Assembly: GCA_019636625.1 (NCBI GenBank)
Contig: JAHBXE010000017.1
Location: 1-64,000, forward strand
Reading direction: 5' to 3'
Origin: Phycisphaeraceae bacterium
GTDB lineage: Bacteria; Planctomycetota; Phycisphaerae; Phycisphaerales; UBA1924
DNA length: 64,000 nt
In this document: positions 41,101-48,707 of the stretch, one piece after another
How the letters are laid out: every line of letters starts with the position of its first letter
How positions within the stretch are numbered: the stretch's first letter is position 1
The notes under the pieces: generated by a model
Database searches by the model: none
Seen by the model: only the letters and a program-made list of their open reading frames with translations
Told to the model about the DNA's origin: nothing
Program-made: the position numbers and the translations under genes

Positions 41101-43426
41101 TGCTCGCGAGCGTCTGTGTTCCATTGGAGAGCGAAACATCTCGAGCCGCGGCGGCGAGCCGAACTCCGTTTGCCTGGTCGGTCGCCGACAACGACAGGTC
41201 GGCGGCGAACGCGCCATCGGTCAGTGTGGGCTCAATGCCAAGGGGTTCAAGGTACGGGGCGAGGCGGGAGAGAGCGAGGGCCTGGCCACGCACGGCGATG
41301 GACGCTTGGAGGGACGTCGTCGTGGCAGCCAGGGAGCCATTCACCTTAAGCGACTCGAGCAGGTGCGGCGCTGTGAAGCCGAGGGTGAACGTGCCGGGTG
41401 CGGCGGCCGTATCGCCGTTGTCCGAGATGCGGATCCCGCGCAGCTCGATTCCGGAATCGGTGAACTCGATCGGCGGCAGTTCGGGGGTGTTCAGATCGTC
41501 GACACGGAGTTTCAGGTTGTCCCACGTGAGTGAGTTGAGTGTCAGGCGCGGAAGCCGGAACTGCGGAGCCGATGACGGCGAGGCCGGCGTGGCGACGATG
41601 GTGCTCGGGGCGTTCGAAGCCAGCGCGGGCGGCGTGGCCGCGGATGAAGCGCTCGACGCGTGAGGATCAACGCGAAGGCCGAGCAGTTCGAAGCGCCCAT
41701 CCTTCAGGCGCCGGATGTTGAGCGATGGGCCCGAACCGTGGATCGAGTCGATGACAAGACCCGATTCCGGCGTGTGCGAGACGCCGCTGAATGTCACGGG
41801 GCCGAAATCGAAGAGCGATGATTCCCGGTCGCTCACCACGATCCGATCCAGCGTGACGGACGCCGCGGCCGGGTTCGTGGCCGTCGCGGCGGCTTCGAGC
41901 GTGAACGTGACGGCGCCTTCGCGCAGGGTGGACTCGACGCCGAGCACCTTCAAGTACGGTTCGAGCGCCTCGGGTCGGATCGCGCCGAGGGCCAGTTCGG
42001 CGCGCGCTCGTGGCTCGGCGGCAAAGGGGGTCGCGACCACGTTGGCCCGGATCGTCCCGATGATACCCGGGATGGTCATCTCGGCGGTGACCGTGGACTT
42101 CGTTTCGGCGGGCCCGCTCGATCGAAGGTCGCTCGCGGCGAGAGACTTCATCGCGAACAGGTGCGTCTTCTGCGGGATGAACGCCCGGTCGTCCAGAGAG
42201 GCGGACAGGTCGGAGGCCGTGACCCGGTCGATGCGCCATTGGAACGGTGAGCCGGAGGCAGCACGCCCGGTCGCGGCGATCGGCGGCGCGGCCGGCGGAG
42301 TGGTGCGAGGAGCCGTGGCCGTGGGAACCGGTCGAGCGTGCGAGGGAGAGAACGCGGCGAAGCGCAGGTGGCCTTCCCGGGTGCGTTCAGTGCGCAGCGA
42401 GCCGTTGGCAATCTGGAGGTCGCTGATGTGCAGGGAAGAGGGCGAGACAGACGCAATATCCAGTGAGACACGCTTCAGCGAGGCGACCACGTCCGAGTCC
42501 GCGGTGACGGCGACATCGGTCAGCGAGGCGGTGCCCTGCAAGGCGCCGGGCACGCCGGACGAGGGAGCGAGCGCAATCTTCCCGCGGCCGCGCAGGTTCA
42601 GCGATCGGCTCTCGGCGCCGACGCCGAAGGGTTCCAGGTACGGTCCGAGGCGTTCGGCACGCAGGCCCCGCAGGGAAAGGGCAATGTCGGCGTCGAGCTT
42701 CGCCGCGGCGAGATTGGCGTTTGCCTCGACGGTCGCGCTGCTGAAGAGGTCCCGCGAGGAGGCATCGAACTCGACGCGCACGGGGCGGCCCTCTCGCCCG
42801 AGGTCGGTCACGCGCAGGTCCATGCGGATCGTGTCCTCGTAGGCGGGGGTCAGCGTCTCATCCTTGATGGCGATGGCGAGTTTGTAGAGCCGGAGGGCGT
42901 GGATCTCCAGCGGCGAGGAGAACGACGGCGCCTTTGGAGTGGCGGACGTCGCGGAGGGAGTCGCGGGCTTGGGCGAGGCCGATGATGCGAGAAGGTTCAG
43001 CAGCGGGATCGAGCCGTCCGCCTTTCGATCAACCGAGACGGACACGCCCTCGGCCTCCAGGCGGAACGCGACGAGCCGGAGCTGCAGAAGTTGAAGCGTG
43101 GAGAGGTTCGCATTGGCGTACTCCGCCTTCAGGACCGGCTGTGACCCATCTTTGGATGTAACGACGACATTCCACAGAGAGGCGTTCGTGCCGAGCAGGC
43201 TCAGTTTCATCCGCTGGTACTGGCAGTCCAGCCCCATGGCCCGCGCCGTGCGCGAGATCGCGGTGGGGAGCAGGATGAGCAGCGTCAGCCGGAAGACCAG
43301 CACGGCAACCAGCGCGATGACCCCGAGGCGGATAAGCCGCCGACGCCATCGAGACTTCTTCGCGCCGGCAGGAGTTGGGGCAGGCGACGTGGCCGGGCTT
43401 GGCGAACCGGAGGCGGGAGTCATCAT
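38135..43426 (-). CDS. Giant AsmA/DUF748-like envelope protein
   Basis: This 1763-residue protein is anchored by one N-terminal helix (about 31-55) after a Pro/Ser-rich cytosolic tail. The rest repeats beta-strand modules such as LEPLGIEPTLTDGAFAADL and LEPFGVGAESRSLNLRG. Stretches such as FDDRAVSPPVTIPINALDAE are typical of DUF748, and the C-terminus is helical and charged. The plan fits AsmA/TamB-group proteins that span the periplasm and help lipid or protein transfer to the outer membrane. Its start overlaps the stop of the lipoprotein gene upstream (ATGA), so the two are coupled. Linkers are Ala/Pro/Ser-rich. Confidence 0.82.
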   Translation of the reverse strand: MMTPASGSPSPATSPAPTPAGAKKSRWRRRLIRLGVIALVAVLVFRLTLLILLPTAISRTARAMGLDCQYQRMKLSLLGTNASLWNVVVTSKDGSQPVLKAEYANANLSTLQLLQLRLVAFRLEAEGVSVSVDRKADGSIPLLNLLASSASPKPATPSATSATPKAPSFSSPLEIHALRLYKLAIAIKDETLTPAYEDTIRMDLRVTDLGREGRPVRVEFDASSRDLFSSATVEANANLAAAKLDADIALSLRGLRAERLGPYLEPFGVGAESRSLNLRGRGKIALAPSSGVPGALQGTASLTDVAVTADSDVVASLKRVSLDIASVSPSSLHISDLQIANGSLRTERTREGHLRFAAFSPSHARPVPTATAPRTTPPAAPPIAATGRAASGSPFQWRIDRVTASDLSASLDDRAFIPQKTHLFAMKSLAASDLRSSGPAETKSTVTAEMTIPGIIGTIRANVVATPFAAEPRARAELALGAIRPEALEPYLKVLGVESTLREGAVTFTLEAAATATNPAAASVTLDRIVVSDRESSLFDFGPVTFSGVSHTPESGLVIDSIHGSGPSLNIRRLKDGRFELLGLRVDPHASSASSAATPPALASNAPSTIVATPASPSSAPQFRLPRLTLNSLTWDNLKLRVDDLNTPELPPIEFTDSGIELRGIRISDNGDTAAAPGTFTLGFTAPHLLESLKVNGSLAATTTSLQASIAVRGQALALSRLAPYLEPLGIEPTLTDGAFAADLSLSATDQANGVRLAAAARDVSLSNGTQTLASISIAELSRAELLESGVVVEGGRIAGLSLAASRDQGGVSLLGIKLVPTAPKPEAAPAPIPDPLALIGGLGPISTGSLSIEQSEISWSDSAAKSPVQLRATFDAAMRGFALNPSSDSAGVGEFDVRLVAPGLAESVTVTGTLAASGQRAGLSSSIRATGVSTAIPAAYLPPGIDGPLTTGEFRVDGTLALARGTPDALAVSATIANFDYRAAGEGEPLAAMKDFTIDVSSFALDSRDLHIARIASSGLTAHAAAQEDGTLTLLGLTVRSNTPGTAETIAPSPPPSPRQPLTSPAPGVSTLLSAASRPPPLIAVDSVDVGVSRLTFAGPPPATPVSLADVRIVSSGPFRLLGAAAESNAPLELVTTGRVDPLINRFEVKFASALFAAEPSLNISISATGINAGPLPSVAPPLAPIIDGAPLSDGAFSTTIAARAKVQRRGSTIDLSRGIDLAFDIRGTQFRQGDTVLAGVEHIEADSIRLDPSTGNITTRELEVRNLTGRAWRDESGIHILGLRLKVLDSPDPAHTTPAAPSGHAAAEPPSPARPKSPGPEIRIDRLTVSGIDASFDDRAVSPPVTIPINALDAEVRGLSSLLLQRERPVRFNATVGAGKVSLPKSSGSNDTGSETEDRDFFSQCIASGTMAFYPAPQGRAVAAISGVELLALRGLAKEAGASIGGGVFDGRLELRARDDGNVDARARLIVTDLRYAEPSAGPAERFMALPVPIDAAIAAVEAPDGSITLPVDVTLSQSGLTTGSLVRAVALAAGQVVATAVVSAPAKIVAGFAGLFGGDDPEAVWVEEEPIILTFSNGVTALSNRDLSFLRSVLDRAAVYSNVQVAIEHQFGMQDADLVARRANPPLEQAASLADELRSRRASLLVARSELLAAASAWAVGVSPNAEPSRRLEALSRQLADVEDSMDQLYAMQGPGAETAKTRRTRAGAVELIDARLAGVRREIAARAGEGAARIAVMGGKPIPSDAGPSRLVVRVRQRK

Positions 43427-44691
43427 GGCCGCGTCCCTCCACGGATGGCATCCATGTGGCGATCCAGCGATTCACGCCGGTCCGGCAGCGAGCCAAGAGG
43501 GTCGAACCCGGAAGGCGCTTCACCCCGGGCGTTCAGCCAGTCGAACGCGCGAACCCGGGCCGACGGGGATGAATCATCAAGGTAGATCAGGTGCTCGGCC
43601 TTCAGCCTCGACTCGAAGTCCGAGTGGGTGCCCGACGCCGCGGCGAGCCGGGCGAGGGTGCCGACGTCGCGTCCCACTTCGCCGAACCGCGCGGAGAGCG
43701 CACCGGCCAAGGCGCGATCCAGGGAGTTCTCGCCGTGCAGCCGCCCAAGCACCGTAATCGTCGAGCGGTCGAGTGTCCATCCCGCATCGGCGATGCGATC
43801 GGCCGAGAGGGCCTCGGCGCCGGACGACGCAAGCTTGAGAATCGCCGCATCGCTCGCCAGAACGGCGGCTTCAGAGGTCACAGCCGCCGCGGCGTCAAGA
43901 GCCGCAAAGGCGAGCGCACGACGGGCTTCGTGGGCTGTCATCGCATGCCGAAGCGATGCAGAAAGGGCCGCGGCCTGGGCATTGGAGGGGGCCGCGGGCG
44001 TGAGCGAGGAGGCAATGGCGCGAGCCTCCGCTTGTTCATCATCCGATGGCGCCCGGGAGGTGAGTCGCCAGATCGAAGGGCGCGAAGACCCGTCAATCCC
44101 GGGAACTGCCAACTGAAAGGTTCCGTCTCGCTCCGGGAGAGGCCAAGGCACTTGAATAGTCTGCGCTTCTTCGCCGCTGCGCTTCAGGATGGCTTCTTCT
44201 TCCGTCGCGAGGCGGCGAGCCCGGAGCCGAAGATCCGGCACTCCCGGTCCAGCGCGGAGCAGAACTTCGACGATCGGCGCACTGCGCAGGTCGGTAGTGC
44301 CGATGGCGAGCACGGCGGTGGCGCCATCGGGCACAACGATGCGTGAGCGCCGGGCGGCTTGAACCGTGCCGTACAGGGCATGGTAGCCGGGCGACGGCAA
44401 CTCCCGATCGGCGTCGACAATCACCCACTCCGCGGGTGAAGGCGAGGCCGACTTGATCTCGTTGGCGGGGCCGACGATGAGCGTGGACCTGCTTGAGGAT
44501 GGCTCGGTCCCCGCGTGTTCGGGAATCCGATCGACACCCACGCCCTCCACCTCAACGACAAAGGCGTGCGACACCTGGGGAGAGGTAGCCGAGTCTGCCA
44601 AGTACGACACGCGCAGCCCTGCTTCAGGTCGCGAGGCGCACCCGACCACGAGGCACATCCCCAGCAGCACAATCGAGACACATCGCGCCAT
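43423..44691 (-). CDS. Predicted lipoprotein, partner of the AsmA-like protein
   Basis: The product has 422 residues with a lipoprotein signal (MARCVSIVLLGMCLVVGCAS, lipobox VVGC). The mature part has a beta-rich first half (WVIVDADRELPSPGYHALYG) and a helical Ala-rich second half (RRALAFAALDAAAA) ending with YLDDSSPSARVRAFDWLNARG, which resembles a HEAT-like repeat. No family is recognised. The ATG at 44691 starts the signal sequence; an in-frame ATG at 44766 would hide it. The four-base overlap with the giant downstream gene implies related function in the envelope. Confidence 0.8.
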   Translation of the reverse strand: MARCVSIVLLGMCLVVGCASRPEAGLRVSYLADSATSPQVSHAFVVEVEGVGVDRIPEHAGTEPSSSRSTLIVGPANEIKSASPSPAEWVIVDADRELPSPGYHALYGTVQAARRSRIVVPDGATAVLAIGTTDLRSAPIVEVLLRAGPGVPDLRLRARRLATEEEAILKRSGEEAQTIQVPWPLPERDGTFQLAVPGIDGSSRPSIWRLTSRAPSDDEQAEARAIASSLTPAAPSNAQAAALSASLRHAMTAHEARRALAFAALDAAAAVTSEAAVLASDAAILKLASSGAEALSADRIADAGWTLDRSTITVLGRLHGENSLDRALAGALSARFGEVGRDVGTLARLAAASGTHSDFESRLKAEHLIYLDDSSPSARVRAFDWLNARGEAPSGFDPLGSLPDRRESLDRHMDAIRGGTRP

Positions 44692-44762
44692 GGTGTGCGT
44701 TTCCAACGCTCCGGCGGGCCCGTCCCGCCTTGGAAGAAATCGTATGCGTCGGACACCCCGAT

Positions 44763-45227
44763 TCATCGCTCGGGCGGCACGCCGATGTCCTCGTCCCAGA
44801 GTTCAGGCCGCGCGGCGATGAAGTCCCGCATGAGCGCGACGCAGCGAGGATCGTCGAGGACGACGACCTCGATGCCGGCCTCTCGGAGCCAGTCCTCTCG
44901 CCCCTGAAAGGTCCGGTTCTCGCCGATCACAACGCGCTTGAGGCGGTGAAGCACGGCCGTGCCGCTGCACATGGCGCACGGGGAGAGCGTGGTGGCCATG
45001 GTGAGGGTGTGCCAATCGCGCCGGCGCCCGGCGCTGCGGATCGTGGCCGTCTCGCCGTGCGCGGTGGGGTCGCCGGTCTGGACGCGGAGGTTGTGGCCGC
45101 GGGCGACGATCTCGCCGGTCGGGGTCATCAGGCACCCGCCGATGGGGATGCCGCCCTCGGCGAGCGATTTCTCGGCTTGCTGGATGGCGGCTTCGAGGGC
45201 GAGGCGGTCGAGTTGAGCCTGGTTCAT
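44763..45227 (-). CDS. Cytosine deaminase, fungal Fcy1 type
   Basis: This 154-residue zinc deaminase probably converts cytosine to uracil. The zinc site is His57 and Glu59 (AHGE) with Cys84 and Cys87 (LSPCAMC). Beyond the shared deaminase core it follows yeast Fcy1 closely: GGIPIGGCL, RGHNLR, VVIGEN and the C-terminal RPELWDEDIG, where Asp147 matches the residue that reads the cytosine ring. It differs from bacterial CodA, which is an unrelated amidohydrolase, and from TadA. GGAG lies 7 bases before the ATG. The divergent neighbour is uracil phosphoribosyltransferase, which would use its product. Confidence 0.88.
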   Translation of the reverse strand: MNQAQLDRLALEAAIQQAEKSLAEGGIPIGGCLMTPTGEIVARGHNLRVQTGDPTAHGETATIRSAGRRRDWHTLTMATTLSPCAMCSGTAVLHRLKRVVIGENRTFQGREDWLREAGIEVVVLDDPRCVALMRDFIAARPELWDEDIGVPPER

Positions 45228-45261
45228 CCTGCTTCTCCGATCGTGCGGGCATGTTCCGAGG

Positions 45262-45267
45262 TATCCT
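45262..45267 (+). promoter_or_regulatory. -10-like TATCCT next to the upp start
   Basis: TATCCT ends seven bases before the upp ATG, with no Shine-Dalgarno sequence between. No good -35 is seen at 16-18 bases, so support is partial. Confidence 0.3.
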
Positions 45268-45274
45268 GAAGCAC

Positions 45275-45916
45275 ATGCCCACGACGAAGTACCCCAACGT
45301 CGTCATCTTTGACCACCCGCTCATCCAGCACAAGTTGACCTACCTACGGGATGCCTCGACGAGCCACCGGCCGTTCCGGGCGCTGCTGTACCAGATCGCG
45401 GGGCTCATGGTGTACGAAGCGACGCGGAGCGTGCCCGTGGTTGAAGTCGATGTTCAAACCCCGATGGAAAGGACCAAAGGGCGACGGCTGGCCGGGAAGG
45501 TCACGGTGGTGCCCGTGCTCCGGGCGGGGCTTGGCATGGCCGAGGGTGTTCTGGAAATGATGCCCGAGGCGCGCGTGGGGCACCTGGGCATCTTCCGCGA
45601 TGAGCAGACGCTCAAGCCCATCGCGTATCTCAAGCGATTGCCCAAGGACCTCAACGCCGGGCCGGTGCTGCTCGTGGATCCCATGCTCGCGACCGGCGGC
45701 TCCGCCGCGGCGGCGATCACGATGCTGCACGAAGCGGGGGCGACCGATCTTCGCATGATCTGCCTGGTGGCCGCGCCGGAAGGGATTGCGGCGGTCACCG
45801 CCGCCGCGCCCGGCATGACGATCTACACCGCCGCGATTGATGAACGCCTCAACGAGAAGGGGTACATCCTGCCGGGGCTGGGGGATGCGGGGGATCGGTT
45901 GTATGGGACGGGGTGA
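45275..45916 (+). CDS. upp: Uracil phosphoribosyltransferase
   Basis: This 213-residue enzyme makes UMP from uracil and PRPP in pyrimidine salvage. Visible marks are FDHPLIQHKLTYLRD at the start, the PRPP loop VLLVDPMLATGGSA, and the uracil-binding C-terminus DERLNEKGYILPGLGDAGDR. The ATG at 45275 gives the normal family length; an in-frame ATG at 45251 adds eight residues. It is transcribed away from the cytosine deaminase gene across a 47-base gap, so the two probably share control. It ends three bases from the convergent prepilin-like gene. Confidence 0.96.
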   Translation: MPTTKYPNVVIFDHPLIQHKLTYLRDASTSHRPFRALLYQIAGLMVYEATRSVPVVEVDVQTPMERTKGRRLAGKVTVVPVLRAGLGMAEGVLEMMPEARVGHLGIFRDEQTLKPIAYLKRLPKDLNAGPVLLVDPMLATGGSAAAAITMLHEAGATDLRMICLVAAPEGIAAVTAAAPGMTIYTAAIDERLNEKGYILPGLGDAGDRLYGTG

Positions 45917-45919
45917 GTA

Positions 45920-46705
45920 TCAGCGGTCGCGGCCGAGTATCCCTCGGTGCGTATCAACGACCGGGCGGCCGGGCATGGTTCTGGGGTTGGAGCCCGGGGC
46001 GACATTGACGTTATCCCAGACGTTCAGTATTCCTCGCGGCATTCGCTTCATCACCGATTCCGTGGTGCTCATGTCGGCAAAGACGACCGGCGAGGGCAAG
46101 TCAACGGCGCAACACGCAACCACTTCACCGTACTCCGGGTAATGGAACAGTCTGTTCTGGCTGAGGATCCCCTTGCTGGATGGATGGGCAATGCTGGTAA
46201 GGGCTTGCGGCCCGAACTGCGATGGGCCAGATTGGGTGTTCCAATCGAAGAAGTTGGGGTGGGCGTAGAGCGTATTCGTGAGCGTGCAATCGCTCACGCT
46301 TACTCTTTGACCATTGATCTCGCGGGTGACAACGGAGCCGGCCGGGCGACCCGCTCCGAGGGCAAACTTGGTTTCCCCGAGCAGCGCTGTGACGGCGAAA
46401 CTGTAGAGCCAGTTGTGCTCGAACCAGTTGCCGTTGCCGATTGGGCCCCAGCCGAACTCCCATGGCGACTGGCTCGCGCCCGGTTCTCGAAATGATGGGG
46501 GCAAGTCTCTCGAGATAGCCGCATACTGAACAACACCCAACCCCATTTGTCGGATGTTCGAAAGGTTTTTTGTGGCCAATGCCCTATTTCGAGATCTGCC
46601 CAGCACGGGCAAAGCCAAAGCGATCAAGATGGAAAGCGCCCCTGTGACCACAAGCACTTCGATGAGAGAAACACCACGCCGTTGAGCATTGACAAGGGGT
46701 TTCAT
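45920..46705 (-). CDS. Prepilin-like protein with N-terminal cleavage signal
   Basis: The product has 261 residues and begins like a type IV pilin or pseudopilin. It has a short basic leader (MKPLVNAQRRG), then VSLIEVLVVTGALSILIALALP, in which the Glu at mature position 5 and the hydrophobic helix are standard. Prepilin peptidase would cut after RRG. The globular part resembles planctomycete prepilin-like proteins of the DUF1559 kind, with several Trp and Cys residues. Planctomycetes carry many such proteins; their roles are largely unknown. The ATG lies only seven bases after a -10 element, so the mRNA may be leaderless. Confidence 0.85.
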   Translation of the reverse strand: MKPLVNAQRRGVSLIEVLVVTGALSILIALALPVLGRSRNRALATKNLSNIRQMGLGVVQYAAISRDLPPSFREPGASQSPWEFGWGPIGNGNWFEHNWLYSFAVTALLGETKFALGAGRPAGSVVTREINGQRVSVSDCTLTNTLYAHPNFFDWNTQSGPSQFGPQALTSIAHPSSKGILSQNRLFHYPEYGEVVACCAVDLPSPVVFADMSTTESVMKRMPRGILNVWDNVNVAPGSNPRTMPGRPVVDTHRGILGRDR

Positions 46706-46717
46706 GGTCAGTAGAAT
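46689..46717 (+). promoter_or_regulatory. Strong rightward promoter overlapping a leftward one
   Basis: TTGACA (46689-46694, 6/6) and TAGAAT (46712-46717, 5/6) are 17 bases apart. They point at the Cys-rich protein gene and predict a 5' leader of about 44 bases. The -35 lies inside the first codons of the prepilin-like gene. Confidence 0.7.
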
Positions 46718-46741
46718 ACCTCAGGATCGTGTGGCTGTCAA
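46713..46741 (-). promoter_or_regulatory. Leftward promoter sharing its -10 with the rightward one
   Basis: Reading leftward, TTGACA (46741-46736) and TATTCT (46718-46713) are 17 bases apart. The -10 ends seven bases before the prepilin-like ATG (46705), with no ribosome binding site between. It overlaps the rightward -10 on five of six bases. Confidence 0.6.
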
Positions 46742-46767
46742 AACTGATGTAGAAAGAGGTTCCCTCT

Positions 46768-47139
46768 ATGTCAAAGAGCCGCAGATTCACCTTGGCATTC
46801 GGTGCTCTCTTGGCTGGGCAAGCTCTGGCTGCTGACTGCCCAACCACCATTCCTTCTGGGTGTGTCTCCAATACCTACCCGTGCAGAGAGATATATCTTC
46901 TGTCTCAGGGCCTGTGCAACTGTGAAGAGTGTCTTGCCTTCCAGTTCACAGCGCCGGGGAGCGGGGATGAACTGATCAGTTCACTCACCGTGACGCTGGT
47001 CAATTGCACATTGCGCCAAGGACTACAAGTCAATGGTGTATGCCCCACCGCGGTCTGCGTGAGCGGCACCATTATCGGCACGGGCTCTCAGTCAGGAACC
47101 ACGGCGTATTCCTACAGTAAGTGCTCATCGGACGGGTAA
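46768..47139 (+). CDS. Small secreted Cys-rich protein
   Basis: The product has 123 residues. A signal peptide (MSKSRRFTLAFGALLAGQ, ending ALA) is followed by a Thr/Ser-rich mature part with about twelve Cys residues (DCPTTIPSGC, LCNCEEC). No family is recognised. The Cys content suggests a disulfide-stabilised exported protein. The ribosome site AGAGG (46755-46759) is half of a perfect short palindrome, AGAGG-TTC-CCTCT, directly before the ATG, which could mask it in the mRNA. It leads a three-gene group with an anchored protein and a MauE-like redox membrane protein. Confidence 0.75.
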   Translation: MSKSRRFTLAFGALLAGQALAADCPTTIPSGCVSNTYPCREIYLLSQGLCNCEECLAFQFTAPGSGDELISSLTVTLVNCTLRQGLQVNGVCPTAVCVSGTIIGTGSQSGTTAYSYSKCSSDG

Positions 47140-47173
47140 CGAACAGGCTGAACATTGAGGGGATGGTTGTGCC

Positions 47174-48244
47174 ATGGCATCCATTCGTCGTGAGCTTGCG
47201 TACGTGGTGGTCGCGTTCAACTGCTCTTTGTGCCAGGCGCAGAAAGAGGCAGTGGTTGAACTCGTCCAGAAGGTATCCAGCGCGTATCGGGTTCACGATC
47301 CCTACCGAATGCAGGTGCGGACGTTCACGCTGAAGCCCGAGGCTTCTCCTCTGGACGCTACGTCCCTGAGCGCCGACGACATCGAACGCTCAATCGGCAC
47401 CGAGATCGAAAACCGAGAGGTCCTTGTGCATCCGGGCGCCGGAGTTCTTCTGGACTTCACGCCAGCCGAGGTCCGACAGGCCAAGGGGCGCCTGTACCTC
47501 GCGATCTGGAAGGGCCGGCGTTACTACGAGTGCTCTCAAGGGGCTGGGTCGCCGGCGCTCCTCTCCGACAAGGACACAGGCGGGTTCTTCATCAGCCCCG
47601 CGAACTATGCGCCGTCGAGCATTCCGGACGAGCTTGCCTCGGCGATAGAGGCCAAGTGGTCGGTCGAGATGAAGCCGGATGCAGAAGGCTGCATGGAGAT
47701 CATCTTTGATCGAGTGACCTACCAAGTGAGCCTCAGCGACTTCAGTGTGCGGAAGATAACCGAAAAACTGAGCGGCGGGAAGAGAGCAGTCAAGACCTAT
47801 GTGGGCGTCAGCGGCGTCAAGGTGTCCGCGGCGCCTTTCCCGCGTTACATGGTCACATCCATATTCTCCGGGCAATCCGGCGAACCGGACTTCCAGTCCG
47901 TCATCAAGTACGAAGCGCCGGTGGTGGACAAGAACATGGATCGAGCGGAGCTGGATTGGTGGAAGTACAGAGAAACAGCCCTTGATCTGAATACAAAGCT
48001 CCTGTTCGGACGAGAGGATGTCAAGGTGGACGCCGTTGCGACGCCCGGTTCGCACCGGCGTGGGGCAGAAGCGGTGCTTGATCCCAAGGCGCTCGCCGCC
48101 AGCGTCAACGACCCCAGCACGATCGTGCTGCCGAAAGCCAGCCGTGGTTTTCGCACGTTCTTCCTCGGATTGGGGCTGGCGTGCCTGGCCGGCGCTGTGG
48201 CGTTGCTTCTTCGCCGGGCCTCAACAAGAGGCTCCGCGCGATGA
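47174..48244 (+). CDS. Hypothetical protein with C-terminal membrane anchor
   Basis: This 356-residue product is not recognised. It starts MASIRRELAYVVVAFNCSLCQ, holding a C-x-x-C pair near residue 17. A mostly polar alpha/beta body follows, and one transmembrane helix (about 325-345, TFFLGLGLACLAGAVALLL) is followed by Arg residues. There is no classical signal peptide. Its stop codon overlaps the start of the MauE-like gene (ATGA), so the two are coupled. The C-x-x-C near the start, together with that partner, could mean a redox function, but this is inference only. Confidence 0.75.
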   Translation: MASIRRELAYVVVAFNCSLCQAQKEAVVELVQKVSSAYRVHDPYRMQVRTFTLKPEASPLDATSLSADDIERSIGTEIENREVLVHPGAGVLLDFTPAEVRQAKGRLYLAIWKGRRYYECSQGAGSPALLSDKDTGGFFISPANYAPSSIPDELASAIEAKWSVEMKPDAEGCMEIIFDRVTYQVSLSDFSVRKITEKLSGGKRAVKTYVGVSGVKVSAAPFPRYMVTSIFSGQSGEPDFQSVIKYEAPVVDKNMDRAELDWWKYRETALDLNTKLLFGREDVKVDAVATPGSHRRGAEAVLDPKALAASVNDPSTIVLPKASRGFRTFFLGLGLACLAGAVALLLRRASTRGSAR

Positions 48245-48696
48245 CACTTCGGCGAAGTGGCGCGAGAGCCAGATTATGCCAAGCGGCGCCGGTGCTGATC
48301 GGGCTGTTGTGGTTGTGGTCTGGATTCTCAAGGCTCGTGGATGTGGACGATTTTCGTCAGACCCTTGCAGCGCACCAGGTTCTGACGAGCAAGGCCATCG
48401 CGTACGCTCCTGTCATGGTCGCGTTCGAGATCGTGCTTGGAATGGCATTGCTGCCCACGAGCGAGAATCAGTTTGCATTTCGAGCCTGCCTGCTCGTGTC
48501 TCTGGCGTTTCTTATCGCGTTCTTGCTGTATCTTGCGAGGGTTCCGTATTCCACGCTCAAGACGGTAGGATGCGGATGCATGGGGCGATGGGAGCCCGAT
48601 TCGTCGTCCGTGGCATGGTGGCCGTTCGCTCGAAACACCGTCATCGGACTACTGCACATTCCCGCCTGGGCGTTGCACAGCCGAAAGAAACCGTGA
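48241..48696 (+). CDS. MauE/DoxX-like redox-associated membrane protein
   Basis: This 151-residue protein has four predicted membrane helices. It follows the MauE pattern: LLWLWSGFSRLVDVDDFRQTLAAHQVL, with a Cys pair in the loop before the last helix (GCGCMG). MauE-type proteins help form disulfides in exported partners, as in methylamine dehydrogenase maturation. Here the likely clients are the Cys-rich exported protein two genes upstream or its anchored neighbour. The ATG at 48241 overlaps the previous stop. It is convergent with the HD-domain gene, 11 bases away. Confidence 0.75.
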   Translation: MTLRRSGARARLCQAAPVLIGLLWLWSGFSRLVDVDDFRQTLAAHQVLTSKAIAYAPVMVAFEIVLGMALLPTSENQFAFRACLLVSLAFLIAFLLYLARVPYSTLKTVGCGCMGRWEPDSSSVAWWPFARNTVIGLLHIPAWALHSRKKP

Positions 48697-48707
48697 CCCG
48701 AGGGGGC

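Noticed and set aside
44763-45227. Call of the deaminase as TadA
   Set aside because: The C-terminal ELWDEDIG region and the GGIPIGGCL and VVIGEN segments follow fungal cytosine deaminase, not the tRNA adenosine deaminase.
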